Below are positions 53,027-62,755 of a DNA stretch of 64,000 bases, piece after piece (positions within the stretch are counted from its first letter, which is position 1; the number at the start of each line of letters is the position of its first letter). The notes beneath the pieces were generated by a model, which had not been told where the DNA came from, made no database searches, and was given only the letters and a program-made list of their open reading frames with translations. The position numbers were made by a program, and so were the translations under genes. The stretch is from Crystallibacter permensis (GTDB lineage: Bacteria; Actinomycetota; Actinomycetes; Actinomycetales; Micrococcaceae): NCBI RefSeq assembly GCF_025960875.1, contig NZ_JAODLR010000004.1, positions 248,001 to 312,000 on the forward strand, in the 5' to 3' direction.

Positions 53027-53491
53027 CTAGCCGCGGCGGCTGCGCCGCAGCTTCGGCAGGTGCGCAAAAAGGTCCGCTGCCTGCTTGGCAGCTTGGTTGG
53101 CCGCATGGCCCAGGGACCGGCCCAGCTGCGGCGGTATCTGGTTTTCTCCGTCGCCGTCCAGCTCCGCAGCGGAGGCCGAGACCAGCGACACGGCAGGCGC
53201 CAGCGGTTCCTCCACGGGTAGGTTGACCGACGCCAGGCCGAAGCCGGCAACCCAGTCCGCTACGTCCTGCAGCGGGTCCGTCTGCAGAGCGTAAAAACGC
53301 TTCTGCCCCTGGGCCCGCATCGAGACCAACCCGGCCTCGCGCAGCACCTTGAGATGTTTTGAGACGGTAGGCTGGCTGACCTCGAGTTCCTCGACCAGCT
53401 CGCCCACGGATTTGTCGCCCTCACGCAGGGAGCCGAGTATTTCGCGGCGCGTCCCCTCTGCGATTACGGCGAAAACATCATCGATGACCAT
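53027..53491 (-). CDS. ArsR-family HTH regulator
   Basis: A 154-residue protein with an ArsR winged helix in the first 85 residues (IAEGTRREILGSLREGDKSV, then QPTVSKHLKVLREAGLV). No metal-binding cysteines are seen. The C-terminal part is a long helical, low-complexity tail ending KLRRSRRG, unusual for ArsR proteins. A TAGGGT box six bases before the ATG suggests leaderless transcription. Target genes unknown. Confidence 0.82.
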   Translation of the reverse strand: MVIDDVFAVIAEGTRREILGSLREGDKSVGELVEELEVSQPTVSKHLKVLREAGLVSMRAQGQKRFYALQTDPLQDVADWVAGFGLASVNLPVEEPLAPAVSLVSASAAELDGDGENQIPPQLGRSLGHAANQAAKQAADLFAHLPKLRRSRRG

Positions 53492-53571
53492 TCCATTACC
53501 CTAGCCACATATACGCGGTGCGGCATCCCCCGCAACGTCCGTGGCGGGCAACCGCGTGGAAATCGTTATGC

Positions 53572-54774
53572 TCAGTCAAACCAAGGGTCCAGCCCGTGAT
53601 ACGGGAACACTTCCTTGCGGGTTGCCATGACCGTGCGGTCAACCGCGTCGTTGGGGTCGTAGCCGACTTCCCAGGAGCGCCACCAGAGCTGGGCATCGTC
53701 GTTCATCAGCAATGGAGCGGTCTGGCCGTAGCGTTCCAGCACGTAGTCCCGCCAACGTTGCGGTACTTCCGCCCGCAACGGAACGGGCTGGCCGGAAACA
53801 ATTGCCACCAGATGGCTCCACGAACGCGGCACCACATTGAAAATGTCGTAGCCCCCGCCGCCGGTGGCAATCCAGCGGTCATCAGACACCTCACGCGCCA
53901 GCTCCGCAATGTCCAGCATCATCTGCCGTTGGGCGTCGACGCTGAGGCGGACGCTGCTGAGGATGTCCCGGGCATGGTTGTCGCAGCCGTGCTGGCTCAC
54001 GATGACCTCCGGCTTGAAGGCATGTGCCAGTTGCGGGACCACCGCATGGAAGGCCCGCATCCAGGCCGCGTCCCCGGTGCGCGGAGGGACCGCCACGTTC
54101 ACGGCGCTGCCCAGCGCGTCCGGACCACCGATCTCATTGGCAAAGCCCGTACCGGGGAACAGCGACATGCCCGTCTCATGGATGGAGACGGTGAGCACCC
54201 GCGGATTGTTCCAGAAGATATTCTGGGTGCCGTCGCCGTGGTGCGCATCGACGTCGATATACAGGACGCGCTGGACCCCGCCGTCGAGCAGGCGCTGAAT
54301 GCCCAGCGCGCAATCGTTGTAGATGCAGAAGCCGCTGGCCTTGTCGCGCGCGGCATGGTGCATTCCGCCACCGAAATTGACCGCGTGCACGGCTTCCGAG
54401 CTCAGCAGGGCTTCCGCCGCTTGCAATGTCCCACCCGCCAGGCGGGCACTTGCCTCGTGCATCCCGGCAAAAGCCGGGTCATCCTCGGTGCCCAGCCCCC
54501 GGGACTCATCCGGCTCGTCCGGATTGGCGCTGACTGCATGTACGGCGGCAACATACTCCGCGTCGTGCACGGTCTCCAACTGTTCATCCGTCGCGACCTC
54601 GGGTGCAACGACCGAGACATTGTTCCGCTCGAAGAGGCCGAAGTCCCCCGACAGCCGTGCAGTCAGGTCCAACCTGATCGGCGACATCGGATGTTGCGGC
54701 CCAAAGTTGTAAGCAAGCATCGACTCATCCCACATGACGTGAGTTGGAACACTGGCCGCTGGGTTCGCTTGCAT
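53572..54774 (-). CDS. acuC: AcuC-like histone deacetylase family protein
   Basis: A 400-residue arginase/deacetylase-fold amidohydrolase. Zinc and catalytic residues are in NFGGGMHHAARDKASGF and YIDVDAHHGDGTQ, with SQHGCDNHARD and a GGGGYD near the end. AcuC deacetylates acetyl-CoA synthetase and other proteins. The first methionine at 54774 is used; the domain itself begins near MLAYNFGPQHP, so a start up to 18 codons later is possible. Confidence 0.87.
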   Translation of the reverse strand: MQANPAASVPTHVMWDESMLAYNFGPQHPMSPIRLDLTARLSGDFGLFERNNVSVVAPEVATDEQLETVHDAEYVAAVHAVSANPDEPDESRGLGTEDDPAFAGMHEASARLAGGTLQAAEALLSSEAVHAVNFGGGMHHAARDKASGFCIYNDCALGIQRLLDGGVQRVLYIDVDAHHGDGTQNIFWNNPRVLTVSIHETGMSLFPGTGFANEIGGPDALGSAVNVAVPPRTGDAAWMRAFHAVVPQLAHAFKPEVIVSQHGCDNHARDILSSVRLSVDAQRQMMLDIAELAREVSDDRWIATGGGGYDIFNVVPRSWSHLVAIVSGQPVPLRAEVPQRWRDYVLERYGQTAPLLMNDDAQLWWRSWEVGYDPNDAVDRTVMATRKEVFPYHGLDPWFD

Positions 54775-54910
54775 CAGGGACAGGCTACGCGAAACGGTGG
54801 CCGGGGTGCATGATTAGCGTCCCCGATGACGACAGATAGATGATTTACTACTGCAAGGACCAAGTCCCCAAACCCGCCGAAAACCACTCAGCCCGTCAGA
54901 AGCGAACCGT

Positions 54911-56323
54911 ATGACAATTAACCAGCCGTACAGCCGGCCGGATCGGAAGCAAGGGAAGCTCTCCTTCCTGCTGAGCATCCGCGATTTTGTCGACAACGTC
55001 GCCAACAGTTCTCCGGCGCGGCTGGCCCTTATTGTCTACGCCGGCGTTGTACTGGTCTTTACGGGCCTGTTGTCACTGCCCAGCGCCGCTGCGGACGGAA
55101 ACATCACGCCGCTGCACGACGCCTTCTTCACCGCCGTTTCGGCCGTGTGCGTGACCGGACTGACGGTAGTCTCCACGGCCGCCCACTGGACCTTCTTCGG
55201 TCAGGCGATTATTTTGCTCGGTATCTTCATTGGCGGGTTGGGCACCCTGACGCTGGCGTCCATGCTGGCACTGATGGTGAGCAAACGGCTGGGCGTCCGG
55301 GGCAAGCTGATCGCCCAGCAGGCCATGAACAACGCCGGCCGGCTCGGCGAAGTCGGCACATTGCTGCGGATCGTCATCACCACCTCCGTGCTCATCGAAC
55401 TCGCGCTGGCCCTGATGCTCATCCCCCGGTTCATCATCCTGGGTGAGTCGTTCGGCGAGGCCGTCTGGCACGGCGTCTTCTACTCCATCTCGGCGTTCAA
55501 CAACGCCGGCTTCACGCCGCACTCGGATGGCCTGGTCCCCTATGAGACGGATGAATGGATCCTGCTGCCGCTGATGGCCGGAGGTTTCCTCGGCAGCCTC
55601 GGCTTCCCCGTTGTCATGGTCCTGCTGGAACGCGGCTGGCGGTTCAGCAGGTGGAACTTGCACACCAAGCTCACTATCCAGGTCTCGCTGGTCCTGCTGG
55701 TCATTGGTGCCGTGGGCTGGGGAGCTTTGGAATGGAACAGTCCCGACACGCTCGCCGGCATGACGGTTTGGGACAAAGTCCTGCACTCGGTCTTCGCGTC
55801 GGTCATGACCCGTTCCCTGGGGTTCAACCTGGTGGATATGAACAATATCGAACCCAGCACGATGTTGCTGTCCGATGCGCTGATGTTTGCCGGCGGCGGC
55901 TCGGCCTCGACCGCCGGCGGCATCAAGGTGACCACCATCGCCATCGTCTTCCTCGCCATTGCCGCCGAGGCGCGCGGCAACAGGGACGTCAACGCCTACG
56001 GCCGGACAGTTCCCGAAGGTGCCATGCGCGTGGCGATCTCCGTCATCGTTATGGGGGCGACGTTCGTGGCCGTGGCATCAGGCATGCTGCTGTCAATGAC
56101 CGATGAGGATCTGGACCGCGTCCTGTTCGAAGTGATCTCGGCTTTCGCTACCTGCGGGCTGAGCACCAACCTCAGCGCCGAACTGCCCCCCGAGGGGAAG
56201 TACATCCTCTCGGCCCTGATGTTCGCCGGCAGGGTAGGTACTATCACCCTGGCCTCCGCGCTAGCCTTGCGTGAAAGCCGACAATTGTTCCATTACCCGG
56301 AAGAGAGGCCGATCATTGGCTGA
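54911..56323 (+). CDS. TrkH/KtrB-family potassium transporter subunit
   Basis: A 470-residue membrane protein with four P-loop repeats, including FTAVSAVCVTGLTVV, YSISAFNNAGFTPHSD, FASVMTRSLGFNLVD and SAFATCGLSTNL; the central glycines that form the K+ filter are present. It imports potassium together with the regulatory subunit encoded just downstream, whose start it overlaps by eight bases. Confidence 0.9.
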   Translation: MTINQPYSRPDRKQGKLSFLLSIRDFVDNVANSSPARLALIVYAGVVLVFTGLLSLPSAAADGNITPLHDAFFTAVSAVCVTGLTVVSTAAHWTFFGQAIILLGIFIGGLGTLTLASMLALMVSKRLGVRGKLIAQQAMNNAGRLGEVGTLLRIVITTSVLIELALALMLIPRFIILGESFGEAVWHGVFYSISAFNNAGFTPHSDGLVPYETDEWILLPLMAGGFLGSLGFPVVMVLLERGWRFSRWNLHTKLTIQVSLVLLVIGAVGWGALEWNSPDTLAGMTVWDKVLHSVFASVMTRSLGFNLVDMNNIEPSTMLLSDALMFAGGGSASTAGGIKVTTIAIVFLAIAAEARGNRDVNAYGRTVPEGAMRVAISVIVMGATFVAVASGMLLSMTDEDLDRVLFEVISAFATCGLSTNLSAELPPEGKYILSALMFAGRVGTITLASALALRESRQLFHYPEERPIIG

Positions 56324-56999
56324 CAAGTCGAACAGCAACCGTCCGGCGCATAACGCTCCGGTGCTGGTGGTGGGCCTGGGCCGCTTCGGCGCGGCCACGG
56401 CCGAGCAGTTGGTGAAGCAGGGCCGGGAAGTCCTGGCCATCGAGCGCGACCCTGCCCTGGTCCAGAAATGGTCCGGCCAGCTGACCCATATCGTCGAAGC
56501 CGACGCCACCAACATCGACGCGTTGCGCCAGCTCGGCGCACAGGACTTTACGTCCGCCGTCGTCGGTGTGGGTACCTCGATCGAGTCTTCCGTGTTGATC
56601 ACGGTCAACCTGGTGGATCTGGGCATCGAGCACCTGTGGGTCAAGGCCATTACGGCCTCGCACGGCAAGATACTCACCCGCATCGGTGCCAACCACGTGA
56701 TCTACCCGGAAGCCGACGCCGGCCGCCGCGCTGCGCACCTGGTGGGCGGCCGGATGCTGGACTTCATCGAGTTCGACGACGGTTTCGCGATCGTGAAGAT
56801 GTACCCGCCGAAGGAGACCCAGGGGTTCACCCTCGGCGAGTCGGGGGTCCGCTCCAAGTACGGCATCACCGTGGTCGGCGTGAAGTCGCCCGGCGAGGAT
56901 TTCACCTACGCACGGCCCGAGACCAAGGTGTCCAGCCGCGACATGCTGATCGTGTCGGGCCATGTGGACCTCCTGGAGCGGTTCGCGGCGCGGCCGTAG
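56316..56999 (+). CDS. TrkA/KtrA-family potassium uptake regulator
   Basis: A 227-residue cytoplasmic protein: an RCK_N Rossmann domain (APVLVVGLGRFGAATAEQL) that binds nucleotides and an RCK_C domain (about 140-225). It gates the TrkH/KtrB channel subunit. The start is a TTG inside the end of the transporter gene with AGAGG eight bases upstream; the frame before it is not protein-like. Confidence 0.87.
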   Translation: MADKSNSNRPAHNAPVLVVGLGRFGAATAEQLVKQGREVLAIERDPALVQKWSGQLTHIVEADATNIDALRQLGAQDFTSAVVGVGTSIESSVLITVNLVDLGIEHLWVKAITASHGKILTRIGANHVIYPEADAGRRAAHLVGGRMLDFIEFDDGFAIVKMYPPKETQGFTLGESGVRSKYGITVVGVKSPGEDFTYARPETKVSSRDMLIVSGHVDLLERFAARP

Positions 57000-57002
57000 C
57001 GC

Positions 57003-57857
57003 TCAGGCGAGTTCGCGGGAGATCTCCGCAGCACGCTCGGCGGCCGCACGCGCACCAGCGGCGATGATATCCGGCAGCCCAGCCTCGTCGAAGGCGGCAA
57101 TAGCGCGCTCGGTGGTTCCGTTGGGGCTGGTGACCGCTTTGCGCAGCGCCGCGGGGTCTGCGCCGTCCTGGGCCAGCATGGCGCCGGCGCCGGCAACCGT
57201 ATCGCGGGCTAGCACCATGGCCAGCTCCGGATCGAGGCCGAGCTTCACGCCGGCTTGCGCCATCGCTTCGGCAAGGTAGAAGGCATAGGCCGGGCCCGAA
57301 CCGCTGATAGCTGAGACTGCGTCGAGGTTCTCTTCCGGAACGATGACTGTGGTGCCTGCGCCGGAGAACACCGCGGCTGCCGCCGCCAGTTGTTCCTCGG
57401 TAACATTGCTGCCGGCCGAGAGCCCGACGGCGCCGCGGCCCACCTTGAGCGGTGTGTTGGGCATCGTACGCACGAGTGGCTGGCCCTCGGGCAGCGCAGC
57501 CTCCATGGTGGCGATCGTGACTGCGGCCGCAACGCTGAGGACCAACGTATGCGGCGACAGCGCGGACGCAATGCTGCGGCACAAGTCCACAATGCCGACC
57601 GGCTTAACCCCCAGCACCACCAGCGCGGCGCCCTCCACCGCCTTGATGTTGGCGTGCGCGTCCTCGTTTTCGGCCAGCACGGTCAAACCCTCGTAGCGGC
57701 TGCGCAGTTCCTCCGCCCGCTCGCTCCGGCGGACCGTGGCCGTCACGTTCGCTGCAGCAGTGCCGGTGGCCAACAGGCCCGCGAGCACCGCTTCGTTCAT
57801 GGAACCGCATCCCAGAAAGACGATCCGGCCGGTGGTGTCAGTAATCTGCGCTGTCAT
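57003..57857 (-). CDS. proC: pyrroline-5-carboxylate reductase ProC
   Basis: A 284-residue enzyme that makes proline from pyrroline-5-carboxylate using NAD(P)H. The dinucleotide motif is VFLGCGSMNEAVLAGLL; conserved VRTMPNTPLKVGRG, AISGSGPAYAFYLAEAMAQAG and a C-terminal TSPNGTTERAIAAFDEAGL are present. It converges on the trkA-like gene with only three bases between the stops. Confidence 0.93.
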   Translation of the reverse strand: MTAQITDTTGRIVFLGCGSMNEAVLAGLLATGTAAANVTATVRRSERAEELRSRYEGLTVLAENEDAHANIKAVEGAALVVLGVKPVGIVDLCRSIASALSPHTLVLSVAAAVTIATMEAALPEGQPLVRTMPNTPLKVGRGAVGLSAGSNVTEEQLAAAAAVFSGAGTTVIVPEENLDAVSAISGSGPAYAFYLAEAMAQAGVKLGLDPELAMVLARDTVAGAGAMLAQDGADPAALRKAVTSPNGTTERAIAAFDEAGLPDIIAAGARAAAERAAEISRELA

Positions 57858-58017
57858 GTTGCCATTGAATCACGCACCCATTGGCCCGGCATGTTCTGTG
57901 TCGGCCCTGATTCACAGTCTTTTCCCAGCCTCTTAAAGGCGAGGTCCCAACAAGGAAACCTACCGTAATGAGTACCTCATAAAGGTGCGAGTGATTATGG
58001 ATCGGGTCTCCTGGTCC

Positions 58018-58073
58018 GGTGCCGGCAACACCGCGGATGTCTCCCCCAACCGTCCGCAGGTCGTGCCGGCACC
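58018..58073 (-). terminator. long stem-loop downstream of the Ppx/GppA gene
   Basis: GGTGCCGGCA and TGCCGGCACC form a perfect 10-base outer stem, with an inner GCGGA/TCCGC stem and a C-rich loop. It lies 22 bases after the phosphatase stop. It may be a terminator; no T run is present. Confidence 0.45.
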
Positions 58074-58094
58074 TTCTCTTTAACCAGATGCTGG

Positions 58095-59120
58095 CTAAGG
58101 TATCGCGCTGCCCAGCCTTTCGACCGTCGGAGCTGGTTCCAGCGCCTTCTGGACGAGGGCGGTCCCCACCGGGCGGACAGGTGCATCGCTGTCGTACAGC
58201 AGATGGTCGAAACGTTTGAGGATGAGTCCTTCGCGCAGGGCCCAAGGGCAGATCAACATCGAGCTGACGTTGAACATTTCCATGGCCGCCGCCGCAACCA
58301 GGGCCCCGGCCAGCAGCTGCGGTGCCCGCACCAGCGACACACCGGGCAGGTTGGCCCGGTCGCTGGCCGGCATGGCGGACAGCCGCTGGGTCCACAGGGA
58401 GAGATCCTCGCGGCGCAACTCGCGGCGGATATATGGACCGGCAGCGGACGGAGCCGCTCCCGTGATGCGGGCCAAGGACCTGAACGTCTTGGAAGTGCCG
58501 GCGACGAGATCCGGCAACCCCGCGCCGTCGAACTCTTTAACGGCCGGCGCAAGAGTTTCCCTGATGTAGTGCCTGAGGTCCTTAACGCTGCCGGCGCTGG
58601 GCGGATCCGAAGGCAGCCAGTCGCGGGTCAACCGTCCGGCACCCAGCGGAACCGATGCTGCAACCTCCGGTTGTTCATCCTGCCCGATGGCCATTTCGAA
58701 TGAGCCGCCGCCGATGTCCATGTCCAGAATGGTGCCGGCGCCCCAGCCGTACCAACGCCTGACCGCTACCAGCGTCATCGCCGCTTCCTGCGGACCGGTC
58801 AGTTCCTGCAGAGCCACGTTGGTTTCGGCCTGCACGCGGGCCAGCACGGCGTCGCCGTTGGCTGCCTCGCGGATGGCTGAGGTGCAGAACGCCAACATGT
58901 CCTCGGCGCTGTGCTGGCCGGCGAAAGCCCACGCTTCCCGGATAAACCCGATCAGCTCCTGCTGGCCGGCTTCACTGATGTTTCCGGCGCCGTCCAGATA
59001 AGCCACCAGCGACAGCGGGCGCTTGTGCGAGGCGAACGGAACGGGCCGGGCACCCGGATGGGCATCCACCAATAACAGGTGGACGGTGTTCGAACCGATG
59101 TCGAGAACGCCTAGACGCAT
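58095..59120 (-). CDS. Ppx/GppA exopolyphosphatase family protein
   Basis: A 341-residue ASKHA-fold phosphatase. Motifs GVLDIGSNTVHLLLVD and ILDMDIGGGSFEMAIG bind the phosphate chain, and TSAIREAANGD is conserved. It removes terminal phosphates from polyphosphate or from pppGpp; actinobacteria usually have two such proteins of the short type. It lies 40 bases downstream of topA's end in the same direction. Confidence 0.88.
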   Translation of the reverse strand: MRLGVLDIGSNTVHLLLVDAHPGARPVPFASHKRPLSLVAYLDGAGNISEAGQQELIGFIREAWAFAGQHSAEDMLAFCTSAIREAANGDAVLARVQAETNVALQELTGPQEAAMTLVAVRRWYGWGAGTILDMDIGGGSFEMAIGQDEQPEVAASVPLGAGRLTRDWLPSDPPSAGSVKDLRHYIRETLAPAVKEFDGAGLPDLVAGTSKTFRSLARITGAAPSAAGPYIRRELRREDLSLWTQRLSAMPASDRANLPGVSLVRAPQLLAGALVAAAAMEMFNVSSMLICPWALREGLILKRFDHLLYDSDAPVRPVGTALVQKALEPAPTVERLGSAIP

Positions 59121-59159
59121 GCTCTTATTATGTCGGCTGACAGCATGGCTGGTTGTCCC

Positions 59160-61886
59160 TTACTTCTTGGCCGTGGCCTTGCGCCGGGTGGCTGGCTTTT
59201 TGGCCGGGCCCTTGGCTCGCTTTTCGGCCAGCAGTTCAATGGCCTGTTCGCGGGTCAGTTCCTCGATGCTCATCGAACGGGGCACCGTAATATTGGTCGC
59301 GCCGTCGGTAATGTACGGGCCGAAGCGGCCGTCCTTGACCACGATGTTCTTCTCCGAGACGGGATCCGTGCCGAACTCGGCCAGCGGCGGCGCCGCGGTC
59401 CGGCCACCGCGCTGCTTCGGCTGGGAGTAGATCTCCAGCGCCTGCTCCAGCGTGATGGTGAAGATCTCTTCTTCGGAACCGATAGAGCGGGAGTCGGTGC
59501 CCTTCTTCAAGTACGGGCCGAAGCGGCCGTTCTGCACGGTGATTTCGTTGCCCTCGGCATCTGCGCCCAGCACCCTGGGCAGGCTCATCAGCTTCAGTGC
59601 GTCTTCCAGTGTGACCGTCTCAACGGTCATGGACTTAAAGAGGGAACCGGTACGCGGCTTGACCTTGACCGGTTTCTTCGGCGGCTTGGGCTTGCCGTTC
59701 TTGTAGTACTCCACGGGCTGGTTCGCCAGCTCCTCGGCCGTGAGCTCGGGAATGATCTCGGTGACGTACGCACCGTAGCGGCCCTCCCTGGCCACGATGG
59801 TGCGGCCCGTCTCCGGGTCCTGCCCCAGTTCGCGTTCGCCGGGGCCCTGGTTCTCCATCAGTTCCACGGCCTTTTCCGCGGTCAGTTCGTCCGGCGCCAG
59901 ATCATCCGGAACATTCGCGCGCTGTGGGTCGGCCAGTTCGCCGGTTTCCGGATCGAGCACCGCGGCCCGTTCCAGGTAGGGCCCGAACTTGCCCACGCGC
60001 AGGGTGATGCCCTCGGCGATCTGGATCGAGTTGATCTCCCGCGGGTCGATTTCGCCCAGGTCGTTGACGATGGTGTTCAGGCCCGTTTCCTTGCGGTCCC
60101 CGTAGTAGAACCCGTCGAGCCAGTCCACCCGCTTCGCCTCGCCTCGGGCAATGCGGTCCAGGTCTTCTTCGAGCGCTGCCGTGAAGTCATAGTCCACGTA
60201 GTCGCGGAAGTGCTCTTCGAGCAAGCGGACCACGGAGAACGCGATCCAGCTCGGCACCAGGGCCGAGCCGCGGGTGCTGACATAGCCGCGGTCCATGATG
60301 GTGGAAATGGTCGCCGCGTAGGTGGACGGCCGGCCGATGCCGCGCTCTTCCAAGGTCTTGATCAGCGAGGCTTCGGTGTAGCGCGGCGGAGCGGATGTTT
60401 CGTGTCCGACGGCGGCAACGTCCTGGGCCTTCAGCGCATCCTTTTCGGCGAGCCGGGGCAGGCGGCCGGTGGCGGCGTCGTCGTCCTCATCGCGCGCGGC
60501 GTCCTTGCCTTCCTCATAGGCGGCCATGAAGCCGGGGAAGGTGATGACCGTGCCGGAAGCCGAGAACACTGCGTCCCGGCCGTCCGGAGCGACCGCGCCC
60601 AGACGAACGGTGGAGGTCGAGCCCTTGGCATCGGCCATCTGGGAGGCGACCGTGCGCTTCCAGATCAGTTCGTAGAGTTTGTATTCGTCGCTGCTGAGCT
60701 GGCTGCGGACCTGGCCCGGCGTGCGGAAGGAGTCACCGGCGGGACGGATTGCCTCGTGGGCTTCCTGGGCGTTCTTGTCCTTGCCCTTGTAGACGCGGCG
60801 GGCGTCCGGCACGTACTCCGGGCCGTAAAGTTCCGAGGCCTGGCGGCGGGCGGCGTTGACAGCCTGGTCGCTCAGCGCCGGCGAGTCGGTACGCATATAG
60901 GTGATGTAGCCGTTTTCGTACAGCCGCTGGGCCACCTGCATGGTGACCCGGGCGGAGAAGCGCAGCTTGCGGGCGGACTCCTGCTGCAGCGTCGAGGTAG
61001 TGAACGGCGCGGCCGGACGGCGGGTATACGGCTTGTTCTCCACCGAACGGACGGCGAACTCAGCCGTGCGCAAGCCATCGGCGAGGGACGAAGCAGCCGC
61101 CTCATCGAGGTGCACAGCGGACTTGGCGGTGAGCATACCGGTGTCGTTGAAGTCTTTGCCGGTGGCCACACGGGAGCCGTCAAGCGAAACGAGCTTGGCC
61201 TTGAATGCGCCGCCCTTGGCTGCATCCTCGGGCTCGACCGTGGCCAACAGATCCCAGTAGGACGCGGAGCGGAAGGCCATGCGCTCACGTTCGCGCTCGA
61301 CCACCAGGCGGGTGGCGACGGACTGCACGCGGCCGGCCGAGAGTCCGGCCTTGACCTTGCGCCACAGCACCGGGGACAGCTCATAGCCGAAGAGCCGGTC
61401 GACAATGCGGCGCGTTTCCTGGGCGTCCACCAGGTCCGTGTCCACATCGCGCATTTCCAGCAGGGCGCGCTGGATGGCTTCGCGGGTAATTTCGGGGAAG
61501 GTCAGCCGGTGTACCGGGACCTTGGGCTTGAGCACCTCAAGCAGGTGCCACGCGATGGCCTCGCCCTCGCGGTCACCGTCAGTTGCGAGATAGAGCTCGT
61601 CGGCGTCTTTGAGCAGGCTCTTGAGCTCGGCGACTTTCTTCTTCTTGTCCGCAGAGACCACGTAGTAAGGCTCGAAGTTTTTCTCGACATCGACGGCGAA
61701 TTTGCCCACCGACGTTTTCTTCAGCTCGGCCGGCAGGTCGGACGGCTGCGGCAGGTCCCGGATATGGCCCATCGAGGCCGTGACCTCAAAACCCTCGCCG
61801 AGATACCCGGCAATAGTCTTGCCCTTGGCAGGAGACTCGACAATGACGAGTTTCATACCGGTTTTTTCGCGGGCCTTGGGTGGCAC
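59160..61886 (-). CDS. topA: DNA topoisomerase I TopA
   Basis: A 908-residue type IA topoisomerase that relaxes negative supercoils. The Toprim domain begins KLVIVESPAKGKTIAGYLG and contains LATDGDREGEAIAW; the active-site tyrosine is in GYITYMRTDSPALSD. The C-terminus lacks zinc fingers and instead has repeated basic domains and a Lys-rich tail, as in actinobacteria. It starts with GTG, GGAG five bases upstream; an ATG ten codons later is an alternative. Confidence 0.95.
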   Translation of the reverse strand: MPPKAREKTGMKLVIVESPAKGKTIAGYLGEGFEVTASMGHIRDLPQPSDLPAELKKTSVGKFAVDVEKNFEPYYVVSADKKKKVAELKSLLKDADELYLATDGDREGEAIAWHLLEVLKPKVPVHRLTFPEITREAIQRALLEMRDVDTDLVDAQETRRIVDRLFGYELSPVLWRKVKAGLSAGRVQSVATRLVVERERERMAFRSASYWDLLATVEPEDAAKGGAFKAKLVSLDGSRVATGKDFNDTGMLTAKSAVHLDEAAASSLADGLRTAEFAVRSVENKPYTRRPAAPFTTSTLQQESARKLRFSARVTMQVAQRLYENGYITYMRTDSPALSDQAVNAARRQASELYGPEYVPDARRVYKGKDKNAQEAHEAIRPAGDSFRTPGQVRSQLSSDEYKLYELIWKRTVASQMADAKGSTSTVRLGAVAPDGRDAVFSASGTVITFPGFMAAYEEGKDAARDEDDDAATGRLPRLAEKDALKAQDVAAVGHETSAPPRYTEASLIKTLEERGIGRPSTYAATISTIMDRGYVSTRGSALVPSWIAFSVVRLLEEHFRDYVDYDFTAALEEDLDRIARGEAKRVDWLDGFYYGDRKETGLNTIVNDLGEIDPREINSIQIAEGITLRVGKFGPYLERAAVLDPETGELADPQRANVPDDLAPDELTAEKAVELMENQGPGERELGQDPETGRTIVAREGRYGAYVTEIIPELTAEELANQPVEYYKNGKPKPPKKPVKVKPRTGSLFKSMTVETVTLEDALKLMSLPRVLGADAEGNEITVQNGRFGPYLKKGTDSRSIGSEEEIFTITLEQALEIYSQPKQRGGRTAAPPLAEFGTDPVSEKNIVVKDGRFGPYITDGATNITVPRSMSIEELTREQAIELLAEKRAKGPAKKPATRRKATAKK

Positions 61887-62027
61887 GATTCTCCTACGTC
61901 AATTGCTGTGTCGGTGCGGCAGATGCATCCTGTCCCTCAAGTATCCGGGACAGCTGCCAGCTCTAGGTTAGCCCCAAGAATGGCACAACGAAGAAAACCG
62001 GGTGGAGGCACCGGGCCAGCGGGAGGT

Positions 62028-62681
62028 CTACGCGTCGTCGATATCCCCTGGCAGGAAAGAGAATACGTAGTACAGCTTTTGGGCGTCTTCGCCCCGGTTT
62101 TCCGGATTTGTCGTGGGGCTGAACTCGAGCAGGATCTCGCCGATCCGTCGGCCCAGATCCGCACGCTGCTCTTCGGTCAGATAGAACCGCCCGGTGCTCA
62201 GCGCGGCAAGGTGGCCCTCCTGGCGCCAGGTGTCCGGGTTCGGTGCCTGCCTGTCCCGCTTGACGTACTTGGAGAGGCGCTGGCGCAGGTCATTGAGCTC
62301 AACATCGACGACGCCGAGAGTTGCCGCCCGGCTGTCCGCCACCGAGGTTACGTCAAGGCGACCCGCGGCTGCCTGCCAGTGCCGTTCGCGGCCGTCGCCC
62401 TGGTTGGCGCTGCGCTTGACGAAGCCCCACTTTTCCAAGGCCCGCAAATGGTAGCTCATGGCACTCGGCGTGAGTCCGTGCCGCTGCGCCAGCTCCGTAG
62501 CAGTGGCCGGCTGCTGCGTATCGAAGAGTTCCTCGATCACTTTCAGGCGCACCGCATGGGCGAGCGCCCGGATGGCCCTCGCATCTGAAATGTTGACCCG
62601 GTCCCCCGAGCCCGCCGGCGCCCCGGCTCCGGAAATTTCGCCGGGCGCTGGGTCGGTAAATGGCGCTGCACCTTTGGTCAT
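62028..62681 (-). CDS. ArsR-like helix-turn-helix regulator
   Basis: A 217-residue protein with a winged helix (AHAVRLKVIEELFDTQQPAT, then TPSAMSYHLRALEKWGFV) after a Pro/Gly-rich tail of 30 residues. The C-terminal half (LNDLRQRLSKYVKRD, YLTEEQRADLGRRIGEILLE) is a helical domain that may sense a ligand. It lies upstream of topA in the same direction, 141 bases away. Target unknown. Confidence 0.8.
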   Translation of the reverse strand: MTKGAAPFTDPAPGEISGAGAPAGSGDRVNISDARAIRALAHAVRLKVIEELFDTQQPATATELAQRHGLTPSAMSYHLRALEKWGFVKRSANQGDGRERHWQAAAGRLDVTSVADSRAATLGVVDVELNDLRQRLSKYVKRDRQAPNPDTWRQEGHLAALSTGRFYLTEEQRADLGRRIGEILLEFSPTTNPENRGEDAQKLYYVFSFLPGDIDDA

Positions 62682-62755
62682 GGAAGGTAAGTCTAATGCC
62701 CTTCAGAGCGCCGCCGTGAGCCGGTTCACTTGCGAAACGGCAACGATTAAGGCAC

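Noticed and set aside
59130-62588. 1152-codon open frame on the plus strand
   Set aside because: It lies antisense to topA and the ArsR-like gene. The composition (His/Gly/Arg/Val-rich) is typical of a high-GC shadow frame, and topA is certain.
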